Part shown: positions 1 through 5,703 of the stretch, piece after piece | How the letters are laid out: each line of letters begins with the position of its first letter | How positions within the stretch are numbered: the stretch's first letter is position 1 | From: Dehalococcoidales bacterium | GTDB taxonomy: Bacteria > Chloroflexota > Dehalococcoidia > Dehalococcoidales > Fen-1064 | Length of the DNA: 5,771 bases | NCBI GenBank assembly: GCA_016929875.1 | Contig: JAFGHZ010000081.1 | Coordinates: 1-5,771 of the forward strand | Direction: 5' to 3' | The notes under the pieces: model-generated | The model's database searches: none | Told to the model about the DNA's origin: nothing | The model's input: the letters and a program-made list of their open reading frames with translations, nothing else | Program-made: the position numbers and the translations under genes

Positions 1-1
1 C

Positions 2-952
2 CCTGAAACAGCGACTGTCGGGACCGATGAACGCGGCGTTCGGTGTGTCTCGATACAGGGCGCCAGTGCCTATTTGAAAATTGCCGACGGCTGCCGCCGT
101 CCCTGTGCTTTTTGTGCTATCCCTTTGATTAAAGGCACTGCCATCAGTCGCCCCGTAAAATCTATCTTATCGGAGGCACGCTTTTTGCAGGAACAGGGCG
201 TGCGGGAAATCGTCCTGATTGCCCAGGATACTACCGACTACGGCCGTGATTTTGGTTTGAAAAACGGCCTGGTCCATTTGCTCACTGATTTAACTAAAAC
301 TGTACCGGAAGTCGACTGGTTCCGGGTGATGTATGCCTATCCCGGCTATGTTACCGACGCACTGATTGAGGTGATGTCGGCACACAAGCAGATATTACAT
401 TACCTCGATATGCCTCTGCAGCACGCCCACCCGGAAGTTCTCGAGCGGATGCGCCGTCCGACGGATGTCGACTGGGTCCGCAGGACCATCGGGAAAATGC
501 GCCGGGCTATGCCCGACCTTACATTGCGTACCACCTTCATCGTCGGCTATCCCGGTGAGACAGAGAAAGAATTTCAATCACTTCTCGATTTCGTCGAAGA
601 GATTCGTTTCGATAAGGTAGGGGCGTTCAAATTCTCTTTCGAAGAAGGTACTTCCTGTGAACCGCTCGGTGACCCTGTTCCCGATGAGGTAAAAGAAGAA
701 CGTCTGCAACGACTGATGGAGCAGCAGCAACAAATCTCGCTGGAGCGAAACTGTGCCTTTGTCGGGCGTAATCTGGATGTGTTGATTGAGGGCTTCGGGC
801 AAGGTGTTTCGGTGGGGCGAAGTTACCGCGACGCCCCTGAAATCGACGGTCTAGTCCTGGTCAAAGGTAAAGTCCCCATCGGACAAATCGTCCCCGTGCG
901 TATCGATGAAGCGATGGTTTACGACCTGAAGGGCGTACCTGAAAACGGATAA
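2..952 (+). CDS. rimO: Ribosomal protein S12 methylthiotransferase RimO, 5'-truncated by the window edge
   Basis: The reading frame is open from base 2, so this is the C-terminal 316 residues of a larger protein; the family is usually about 430-450 residues, and the missing part is the N-terminal methylthiotransferase (UPF0004) domain. The radical-SAM cluster motif CRRPCAFC (CxxxCxxC, residues 31-38 of the visible part) follows SAYLKIADG and precedes AIPLIKG, the RimO-type signature. Further core motifs are VLIAQDTTDYGRD, YLDMPLQHAHPEVLERMRRP and LRTTFIVGYPGETE. The last ~65 residues form the TRAM domain (from about SLERN to MVYDLKGV). The enzyme uses two iron-sulfur clusters and S-adenosylmethionine to methylthiolate an aspartate of ribosomal protein S12 in the cytoplasm. 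The TTG at 74 lies inside the conserved YLKIADGC motif and is not the real start. The gene ends 20 bases before the convergent anti-sigma gene. MiaB is the main alternative, but the DMPLQH and AIPLIKG forms favour RimO. Confidence 0.93.
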   Translation, partial: PETATVGTDERGVRCVSIQGASAYLKIADGCRRPCAFCAIPLIKGTAISRPVKSILSEARFLQEQGVREIVLIAQDTTDYGRDFGLKNGLVHLLTDLTKTVPEVDWFRVMYAYPGYVTDALIEVMSAHKQILHYLDMPLQHAHPEVLERMRRPTDVDWVRRTIGKMRRAMPDLTLRTTFIVGYPGETEKEFQSLLDFVEEIRFDKVGAFKFSFEEGTSCEPLGDPVPDEVKEERLQRLMEQQQQISLERNCAFVGRNLDVLIEGFGQGVSVGRSYRDAPEIDGLVLVKGKVPIGQIVPVRIDEAMVYDLKGVPENG

Positions 953-972
953 AAGTGATTACGGTAGTCTGT

Positions 973-3444
973 TTACGGTTCAGATAAATCTATAATTTCG
1001 ATAACGGGCGAATTGGGCGAGTTTCCGATAAACCAGTAGAGATAATGCCCGATACCATAGTGAGAGAAGGTATAACCGCCGTATGTGTAATCGAAAAAGC
1101 TCGATGGATCCGGAAGTATCCCATAACCCAGTTGCACCGGTTGGGCTGGATTGGAAATATCGATTATAACGATTTTCCATTTGGTTGGGTCTATGACGCC
1201 GTAACGATTGGCTGTTAATACGTAAACCCTTTCGCCCGACGCAAAAAGTAGCCCCCATAACTTCTGGTCTTTTAATTCGAGGAAAGCTATTTTCCGTGGA
1301 TTTGCCGGGTCCGATATATCCAGTACCGATATTCCGGACGTATCGTCGGTGTATAAAGCTACATAAGCGTAATCGTTTGACAGGCTGATACTTGTAACGT
1401 GATATGTGCCGAAAGAATATTCACTGACAATCCTTAATGATGAAGGTGTTGAAATGTCGATGGTATAAAGAATATCGTCTATTTCGGTAAAGAGGTAATT
1501 GCCGTAAGTATACAGTTGAACACTGTTTAAGGATGATAACGGGAGAAAGCCGATTTCTTCGGGATTTGCCGGGTCTTCAAGGTCGAGGGTGATGATGCCG
1601 TTGTTCCCGTCGTAGATAAAGGCGTATTCTCCTGAAATGACCATCTGGGTTGGGTGTAGTCCTGATAACCGTGACAATTCCACGGGTACAACAGGCTCGG
1701 AGACATCGAAAACCCGGAGCGAGTCGGAGGTGGACACATAAAGTACTGTCCCGTACAGGGCCGTGCATCTGATATAACTGGAATCACCATCGATACTGAT
1801 GTAGGTCGTTTTTCGGGGGTTGTCTTTATCCTGAATATCAAGTATCAGGATACCCGGGGGAGTTGGCGTCTCCGCCCCTCCGGTATTGACTTGGATGAAA
1901 AGGTACTCTTTTCCGTCGATTTCCCCTGTAGTGCCGCAGTCTGCGTACGTTGCTCCCGACTCTTCTATCCGGTATTCTCCCGAAGCTATAAGCTCTACTG
2001 TCGTTAGGTATGGAGGTATATCGGTCGGTAGAGTATAGAGGGATTGCGGAGCTTCGAAGTGGAACAGCTCTGACTTTTTCTGCCCGTCAGGAGCGAGATA
2101 TTCCATTTCGACGTACGAATTTTCTATGGTCTCCGATATTGTTTCCGGGCTGATACTCGTGGCGTCATAACCGAAAGTGCAGCTGTAATTTAAAGATTCC
2201 CCTGTGCTTAGAGTGAACGGCCCGCTTGTAGTTTGCTCACTGTCCCAGCTAACCCAGATTTTCGAGTCAGGATTGGAGGGAATGAAACAAAATCTAAAAT
2301 CCACATCCTTGAGTGTCTCCGTAGCAATATTAGTCAGGGTTATACTGTAATTTACTCTGCGGTTTGATGGATCGTAGTTATTCACCTCAGTCTGGATATC
2401 AGCGCCGATATGCGGGTACTCGGGAGAAGTCGAAAACCAGCCGGACAGTAGATTGTCCCCCGAGTCAACTGGAGCTTCAATTATAACCGGCTGGTTAAAA
2501 TCGTAGAACCTGAAATTCTTGATGGAGGACTGCGTTTCGCCGTTATTACTTGCTGTTTGGTCGTCTATTATCATCTTACGGATGAGGTGATCGTCTTTGC
2601 CGATCCATAGTTCGATTGTGGTCGAGCGCCCGCTCGAGCGGCATTCCGCAAGCATTTCTTCCATAGCTTCATCGCTTGGCGGATGTATCCCCATCTCCTG
2701 CATAGGAAGCCACATCTCTCTCAATTCCTTTTCATGGTCGAAAGTTCCCCTGTAATGGAGACAGTCTGTCTCGTCGACTGTATCGTCCGTAAGATTATTG
2801 ACATCGATTAGATAGTCGAGTAATTTCGCGGTTGCCTCTCTGGTAAGCATATCCGAAAGTGATAGCGATGCTGCACTGAGCTGGGCCCCTCTTACTAATT
2901 GAAACGGAGGTACATCTTTATAATATAGTTTATCTTCGATAAGAATGAATTCCTGGTTTCCTCCGTTTCCCGTTTGTATAAAGTGATAGCGGTCGGGAGC
3001 AGAGAATTCAATCTGCGTTTCCGTGTATTCTCCATTTGAGTTAACAGATTGTGCGGAAAATCTATAAGACTGAAGATTGGCAATCGCGGCCTGTGCTTTT
3101 GCTATCATATTCTCCGGTGTAAACGAATTCCATGGTTGTAGTACTGCAAGAAGCACAACTGCGACGGCAGCGGGTACCACCGCCAGTGAACGGCGTAGCC
3201 GGCGTTTGGCGGGAGAAACCGCGGCGATGCTTTTTATTTTCGCCATAGCAGCGTCTTTGATATCGATTGTTGGCTCATCGGCCTTTAGGGACGAGACTTG
3301 CTGTCTCACCTTTTGAAAATCGCTTAAAGCTGTCCTGCAATCGGCACAATCTGTTAAATGCCTCTCGATAATTTCACGTTGTGCTGGCGACAGCTCACCA
3401 CTTGCATAAGCCGACAGCATTTCTTCGAAATCTCTACAATTCAT
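973..3444 (-). CDS. Large membrane anti-sigma factor: zinc motif, one TM helix, LolA/RseB-like region, LVIVD-repeat propeller
   Basis: Numbered from ATG at 3444 (823 aa). Residues 1-45 carry a zinc anti-sigma motif: Cys3, then HLTDCADC with His29, Cys33 and Cys36 (Hx3Cx2C). A basic stretch (KRRLRR) leads into one membrane helix at about 86-102, which puts the N-terminus in the cytoplasm and the remaining ~720 residues outside. Residues ~110-322 resemble LolA/LppX/RseB-type sensor domains, beginning AKAQAAIANLQSYRF and ending near YDFNQPVIIEAP. Residues ~347-467 are a beta-rich segment. From ~480 to the end are seven LVIVD-type repeats (core xxxDISxPxxP). The protein probably sequesters the sigma factor encoded just upstream and releases it on an envelope signal; this is inferred from motif and operon position. 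The ATG is preferred because GGGAG lies 8 bases upstream; the GTG at 3453 would give 826 aa but has its purine run touching the codon. The gene overlaps the sigma gene by 11 bases, suggesting coupled translation. The ligand is unknown. Confidence 0.88.
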   Translation of the reverse strand: MNCRDFEEMLSAYASGELSPAQREIIERHLTDCADCRTALSDFQKVRQQVSSLKADEPTIDIKDAAMAKIKSIAAVSPAKRRLRRSLAVVPAAVAVVLLAVLQPWNSFTPENMIAKAQAAIANLQSYRFSAQSVNSNGEYTETQIEFSAPDRYHFIQTGNGGNQEFILIEDKLYYKDVPPFQLVRGAQLSAASLSLSDMLTREATAKLLDYLIDVNNLTDDTVDETDCLHYRGTFDHEKELREMWLPMQEMGIHPPSDEAMEEMLAECRSSGRSTTIELWIGKDDHLIRKMIIDDQTASNNGETQSSIKNFRFYDFNQPVIIEAPVDSGDNLLSGWFSTSPEYPHIGADIQTEVNNYDPSNRRVNYSITLTNIATETLKDVDFRFCFIPSNPDSKIWVSWDSEQTTSGPFTLSTGESLNYSCTFGYDATSISPETISETIENSYVEMEYLAPDGQKKSELFHFEAPQSLYTLPTDIPPYLTTVELIASGEYRIEESGATYADCGTTGEIDGKEYLFIQVNTGGAETPTPPGILILDIQDKDNPRKTTYISIDGDSSYIRCTALYGTVLYVSTSDSLRVFDVSEPVVPVELSRLSGLHPTQMVISGEYAFIYDGNNGIITLDLEDPANPEEIGFLPLSSLNSVQLYTYGNYLFTEIDDILYTIDISTPSSLRIVSEYSFGTYHVTSISLSNDYAYVALYTDDTSGISVLDISDPANPRKIAFLELKDQKLWGLLFASGERVYVLTANRYGVIDPTKWKIVIIDISNPAQPVQLGYGILPDPSSFFDYTYGGYTFSHYGIGHYLYWFIGNSPNSPVIEIIDLSEP
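976..2007 (-). repeat. Seven LVIVD-type repeats forming a predicted seven-bladed beta-propeller
   Basis: Within the anti-sigma protein, seven copies of a hydrophobic strand followed by D-[ILV]-x-x-P are spaced about 40-60 residues apart. In order they are LILDIQDKDNP, LRVFDVSEPVVP, IITLDLEDPANP, LYTIDISTPSS, ISVLDISDPANP, IVIIDISNPAQP and IEIIDLSEP. Between them recur short stretches such as YAFIYDG, YLFTEID and YAYVALY, which fit the remaining strands of each blade. The total of about 344 residues divides to about 49 per blade. The copies are diverged in DNA, so this is an old protein repeat and not a recent tandem duplication. Confidence 0.82.
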
Positions 3445-3979
3445 CCGTCTCACTCCCTGTGTACCGCCTGCGGAATTCTTGGCTGCCTCTGGTTACTCTC
3501 ATGCGTACCGCGTCCTCTGATATACCCAGAGCTTTCGCGATCTCCCTGTATTTAAAACCCTCTACAAAATGAAGCAGCATACAAACCCTTTGCTCCTCCG
3601 GTATCTTGAGTAGTGTCGCTTCTACCATTATCTTTTCTCCGACTCTGTCAGCCTGGTCGTCTCTGTCGGGAGGGTCTGTTTTGAGGTACTTATCCAGTGA
3701 AACGAATTTGAGGATTCTTTTGCGGCGACGATATTGCAATGCCTTATTGGTAGCGATGCCGTACAGCCATGCCCTGAGTAAGATATCGGTTTTTGTCTTG
3801 ATTAGACTTTTGAAAGCCTGAACGAAGGTATCCTGTGTTAAGTCCCGGACTGCTTCGTAATCGCCCGTTAAGCGATATAAATAGCCGGCGATAGGTGACT
3901 GGTAACGCTCCACAGCGTCGGCAAAAGCCCCTGTGTTACCGTTTCTTACCATAGCGACTATTTGCTCATCTTCTAACAA
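3434..3979 (-). CDS. ECF-family (sigma-70 type) RNA polymerase sigma factor
   Basis: The 181-residue protein has the two-domain ECF layout. Sigma region 2 spans about 19-88, with the core-binding and -10 recognition motif DLTQDTFVQAF (46-56) and RAWLYGIATNKAL (69-81), ending in a basic cluster RRRKR. A charged linker (about 95-118) leads to region 4 at about 124-173. There IPEEQRVCMLLHFVEGFKY precedes the helix-turn-helix REIAKALGISEDAVRMRVTRG, which would contact the -35 element. It should direct RNA polymerase to a small regulon when its partner anti-sigma factor, the overlapping downstream gene, lets it go. The start is TTG at 3979: a perfect AAGGAG sits 5 bases upstream, and the nearby ATG at 3970 is out of frame. 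The stop is TAG. Family assignment is secure; the ECF subgroup and the target genes cannot be read from this window. Confidence 0.95.
   Translation of the reverse strand: MLEDEQIVAMVRNGNTGAFADAVERYQSPIAGYLYRLTGDYEAVRDLTQDTFVQAFKSLIKTKTDILLRAWLYGIATNKALQYRRRKRILKFVSLDKYLKTDPPDRDDQADRVGEKIMVEATLLKIPEEQRVCMLLHFVEGFKYREIAKALGISEDAVRMRVTRGSQEFRRRYTGSETDEL
3453..3458 (-). promoter_or_regulatory. Ribosome binding site that decides the anti-sigma start
   Basis: On the minus strand AGGGAG lies 8 bases before the ATG at 3444. Its last G is also the first base of the in-frame GTG at 3453, leaving no spacer for that codon. This favours ATG and places the site inside the 3' end of the sigma gene, as expected for translationally coupled genes. 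Confidence 0.6.
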
Positions 3980-3984
3980 AGGGT

Positions 3985-3990
3985 CTCCTT
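3985..3990 (-). promoter_or_regulatory. Ribosome binding site for the TTG-started sigma factor gene
   Basis: The minus-strand sequence AAGGAG is a perfect Shine-Dalgarno match. It is followed by the five-base spacer ACCCT and then TTG. No ATG or GTG start in this frame is as well placed, so the rare start codon is well supported. Confidence 0.8.
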
Positions 3991-4002
3991 TTTGTCCCCT
4001 TT

Positions 4003-4008
4003 ATTATA
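4003..4008 (-). promoter_or_regulatory. Possible -10 element for the sigma/anti-sigma operon
   Basis: A perfect TATAAT is present on the minus strand, 23 bases before the TTG start of the sigma gene. It would give a leader of about 17 bases that includes the AAGGAG. The -35 position holds only a poor match (TTTCAT at a 17-base spacer), and the site lies in a run of alternating A and T where TATAAT arises easily. No clear ECF-type GGAAC -35 box is seen on this strand to indicate autoregulation. Confidence 0.35.
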
Positions 4009-4083
4009 TATATTGTTTGAGGATGATGAAACCGAACAAAGCAGATGCTGTTATGTCTTATAACGAAACATCGGGGAAAGTAT

Positions 4084-4116
4084 GGTGAAGGGCAATGGTG
4101 GACCTGAGGAATTGAA
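4084..4116 (-). pseudogene. Fragment matching the 3' end of tRNA-Ala and its trailer (att-like direct repeat)
   Basis: The bases tggtggacctgagg at 4096-4109 are identical to 5557-5570, which is the CCA end, discriminator and acceptor 3' strand of the intact tRNA-Ala plus part of its T-stem. The copy is in the same orientation. Similarity goes further on both sides: 4084-4095 matches the tRNA trailer 5545-5556 at 7 of 12 bases. Then aattgaa at 4110-4116 resembles the T-loop end ggattcgaa with small deletions. The rest of the tRNA is absent, so this cannot be functional. It resembles the partial tRNA end left where an element inserts at a tRNA 3' end, or a degraded tRNA duplicate. Confidence 0.6.
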
Positions 4117-4166
4117 TTTTTTATTGTACACAGTTTATGATTAAAAAAGCGTATGATTTGGTATAT

Positions 4167-4194
4167 TTAATATGGCAAAGGTAGATGATATAAT
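4167..4194 (+). promoter_or_regulatory. Housekeeping-type promoter with extended -10 for the serine hydrolase lipoprotein
   Basis: TATAAT at 4189-4194 is perfect and is preceded by TGA, giving the extended -10 form TGnTATAAT. A -35-like TTAATA at 4167-4172 matches TTGACA at four of six positions with a 16-base spacer. Transcription would begin near 4201, leaving a leader of about 30 bases that contains the ribosome binding site. Confidence 0.65.
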
Positions 4195-4220
4195 TCCCTT
4201 TCGGAAATATATAGTTACTG

Positions 4221-4225
4221 AGGGG
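4221..4225 (+). promoter_or_regulatory. Ribosome binding site for the GTG-started serine hydrolase
   Basis: AGGGG lies 5 bases before the GTG at 4231. With the signal peptide beginning immediately (MKNSLR), this supports GTG as the true start; no ATG lies in frame between here and the lipobox. Confidence 0.6.
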
Positions 4226-4230
4226 AACAG

Positions 4231-5508
4231 GTGAAGAATTCTCTGCGCATCATTAATGTTGTTATTGTCCTTGCTACCTTGCTTTTAGCGTCCTCCTGCT
4301 CCCATCCAACAACCACGACCACGACGACAACTGGAAAGACCGCGACGACCGAAACAACTGCGGCAACTACAACGACCACGACAACCACGCTAGCCGAAAC
4401 AACCACGACGACTACAACAACCACGACAACTGCAACAACTGCGGCAACTACAGCTACAACGGCCACGACAACCACAACGACCGCGACGCCCATAACCACA
4501 ACCGCGGCAGGCGAACCTCCGATACCTCGTGATTACTGGCCTACCGAGGACTGGCAAACTTCTACTCCCGAAGCCCAGGGGATGGATTCGGCTAAATTAC
4601 AGCAGCTGATGGATGTTATCAAGTCAGGGAACCATGGTATCGATTCGGTACTGGTAATCCGTCACGGCTATCTTGTCTGGGAGGAATATGCGGAAAATTC
4701 CATTTACGACCGCGACACCCCTCATATAATTTACTCCGCGACCAAGAGTTTCACGTCTGCCCTGATTGGTATTGCTATCGATAGAGGTTACATTCAGGGT
4801 GTCGACCAGAAAGTCGTGAGTTTCTTCACGGACAGAACTATTGCCAACATGGACGAACGGAAGCGCAGGATGGCGATAGAGGACCTTCTCACGATGACCT
4901 CGGGTTTTCAGTGGAATGAAATCAGTTACAGCTATGCCGATTCACGCAATAGCCTCTACCAGGCGATGGTAAGCGGCAATTATGTTCAATACGTACTCGA
5001 CTGTCCGATGGCATTTGAGCCGGGCGTGATTTTCAACTATAACACAGGGAATACCCAGGTGCTATCCGCTATTATCTCGAAAGCCACCGGTGTCAGTGCG
5101 GATGTATTTGCCGGCGAGCATTTGTTCAAGCCTATCGGTATAACGTCCGCAAGGTGGGACAAAGATGCTCAGGGAATCGCGTCAGGCGGTTCTTATTTGT
5201 ACATGACGCCCCGCGATATGGCAAAATTCGGCTACCTTTTTCTCAACAACGGCGTCTGGGACGGCAAGCAGATTATATCCTCGGGCTGGGTGAATAAATC
5301 GACCTTCAATATAAAAAATAACTACGGATATCTGTGGTGGGTCAACTCTTCGTTTGGATACTACAGCGCGTCCGGTGCCTTAGGCCAGAGAATTTTCGTG
5401 GCCCCGGATGCCGACATAGTGTGCGTGTTTACTACCAGTAGAGAAGAAGGTACTTTTGTCGACCAGTCCTTCAGAACATATGTCTTGGGTAGTGTGACAA
5501 ACCAATAA
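4231..5508 (+). CDS. Lipoprotein serine hydrolase, class C beta-lactamase / NylB superfamily, with a Thr-rich tether
   Basis: The 425-residue protein starts with a lipoprotein signal: charged MKNSLR, a hydrophobic stretch, then LASSC with Cys23 as the likely lipidated residue. Residues 27-93 are an almost pure Thr/Ala tether. The enzyme domain runs from about 100 to 420. SATK (Ser169-Lys172) supplies the nucleophile and its lysine; FNYNTGN provides Tyr270 as likely general base; SASGALGQ (379-386) sits where the KTG-like motif belongs. Other family marks are LLTMTSGFQWNE, FEPG and MTPRDMAKFGYLFLNNG. Members hydrolyse amide or ester bonds (beta-lactams, peptides, 6-aminohexanoate oligomers, esters); the substrate here cannot be told from sequence. 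It should act outside the membrane, anchored by lipid. It is a single-gene unit, divergent from the sigma operon, with its own promoter, and it lies between two tRNA-end repeats. True beta-lactamase activity is not implied, since many close relatives act on other substrates. Confidence 0.92.
   Translation: MKNSLRIINVVIVLATLLLASSCSHPTTTTTTTTGKTATTETTAATTTTTTTTLAETTTTTTTTTTTATTAATTATTATTTTTTATPITTTAAGEPPIPRDYWPTEDWQTSTPEAQGMDSAKLQQLMDVIKSGNHGIDSVLVIRHGYLVWEEYAENSIYDRDTPHIIYSATKSFTSALIGIAIDRGYIQGVDQKVVSFFTDRTIANMDERKRRMAIEDLLTMTSGFQWNEISYSYADSRNSLYQAMVSGNYVQYVLDCPMAFEPGVIFNYNTGNTQVLSAIISKATGVSADVFAGEHLFKPIGITSARWDKDAQGIASGGSYLYMTPRDMAKFGYLFLNNGVWDGKQIISSGWVNKSTFNIKNNYGYLWWVNSSFGYYSASGALGQRIFVAPDADIVCVFTTSREEGTFVDQSFRTYVLGSVTNQ
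4309..4509 (+). repeat. Threonine/alanine low-complexity tract encoded by an ACN codon repeat
   Basis: Residues 27-93 of the lipoprotein are almost all Thr with scattered Ala and a few E, K, P, I, L and G. All four ACN codons are used in mixed order, so the tract is not a pure triplet repeat. One 18-base unit, acaactgcggcaactaca, recurs exactly at 4354-4371 and 4435-4452, 81 bases (27 codons) apart, pointing to internal duplication within the tract. The antisense frames here encode valine-rich nonsense and should not be annotated. Confidence 0.9.
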
Positions 5509-5556
5509 ACCGGATTTATTATTTGTTACTTGGGGCGGTGGAACGGTAAGGGGTTC
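5509..5556. other. Short spacer between the hydrolase stop and the tRNA 3' end
   Basis: This stretch separates a rightward gene from a leftward tRNA, so both should end transcription here. No GC-rich hairpin followed by a T run is seen on either strand. The only notable structure is the 12-base arm at 5545-5556, which pairs with the tRNA T-arm. Confidence 0.6.
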
Positions 5557-5588
5557 TGGTGGACCTGAGGGGATTCGAACCCCTTACC
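5545..5588. repeat. Perfect 12-base inverted repeat joining the tRNA T-arm to its 3' trailer
   Basis: The arm ggtaaggggttc at 5545-5556 is the exact reverse complement of gaaccccttacc at 5577-5588, with a 20-base loop between them. The right arm lies inside the tRNA gene and corresponds to tRNA positions 45-56 (variable loop, T-stem 5' strand and start of the T-loop). The left arm begins directly after the encoded CCA. No T run follows on either strand, so a standard intrinsic terminator is not supported. Confidence 0.85.
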
Positions 5589-5632
5589 TCTTCGATGCGA
5601 ACGAAGCGCTCTCCCAACTGAGCTACAGGCCC
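5557..5632 (-). tRNA. tRNA-Ala, anticodon CGC, CCA end encoded
   Basis: The minus strand folds into a complete cloverleaf. Acceptor GGGCCTG pairs with CAGGTCC and includes the G3:U70 wobble pair that identifies alanine tRNAs. The D-stem is GCTC/GAGC, the anticodon stem CTTCG/CGAAG, the loop TTCGCAT with anticodon CGC (reads GCG), the variable loop AGGTA, and the T-stem AGGGG/CCCCT with loop TTCGAAT. The body is 73 bases (5560-5632), followed by gene-encoded CCA at 5557-5559. It is transcribed leftward from its own promoter. Its 3' end is partly repeated at 4084-4116, and its T-arm has a perfect inverted copy in the trailer. Confidence 0.97.
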
Positions 5633-5644
5633 GTGTACGCAGTC

Positions 5645-5673
5645 ATTATAACACACTCGAAAATTTTTATTAA
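5645..5673 (-). promoter_or_regulatory. Promoter of tRNA-Ala
   Basis: On the minus strand a perfect TATAAT (5650-5645) lies 12 bases before the first base of the tRNA, and TTAATA (5673-5668, four of six matches to TTGACA) lies 17 bases further upstream. This spacing predicts a short 5' leader of about five bases, to be removed by RNase P. Confidence 0.7.
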
Positions 5674-5703
5674 ATTAGTTAAAGGTTGAGCCTGTAAGGT
5701 CTA

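Larger units (their letters stand above)
3980..4230. other. Divergent AT-rich intergenic region
   Basis: These 251 bases separate the start of the leftward sigma gene from the start of the rightward serine hydrolase gene. They hold a possible leftward -10 element near 4003, a short inverted repeat GTTAT/ATAAC (4050-4054 and 4060-4064), a tRNA-derived fragment (4084-4116), an AT-rich stretch with opposed T and A runs (4117-4148), and a good rightward promoter (4167-4194). No open reading frame of any credible length lies here. Confidence 0.8.

Noticed and set aside
644..656. gaagaaggtactt shared between rimO and the hydrolase gene (near 5443)
   Set aside because: A 13-base match in coding sequence reflecting similar EEGT residues in unrelated proteins; no flanking similarity.
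953..972. Terminator between the convergent rimO and anti-sigma genes
   Set aside because: The 20-base gap holds no inverted repeat; TTACGG occurs at 959 and 973 but as a direct repeat, which does not form a hairpin.
1527..1841. Minus-strand open frames overlapping the propeller region in another frame
   Set aside because: They are shadows of the repeat-bearing gene; the translated products show no domain or repeat pattern, whereas the main frame does.
3077..3316. Plus-strand open frame opposite the anti-sigma N-terminal region
   Set aside because: It lies wholly antisense to the membrane helix and linker of a convincing gene, and its composition is just the mirror of that coding sequence.
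4050..4064. GTTAT-gtctt-ATAAC as a repressor operator
   Set aside because: Five-base arms are expected by chance in AT-rich sequence, and no second copy lies near either promoter.
4117..4148. Opposed runs TTTTTT and AAAAAA as a bidirectional terminator
   Set aside because: The pairing is all A-T with a long loop and no GC stem, and the position upstream of two divergent genes gives it no transcript to end.
4215..4499. Minus-strand open frame opposite the Thr tract, encoding a valine-rich chain
   Set aside because: It is the antisense reading of ACN codons (NGT gives mostly Val). It has no family features and no ribosome binding site, and it lies opposite a well-supported gene.
5504..5520. 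Inverted repeat AATAAA/TTTATT around the hydrolase stop codon as a terminator
   Set aside because: The stem is only six A-T pairs and is not followed by a clean T run, so it is too weak to call an intrinsic terminator.
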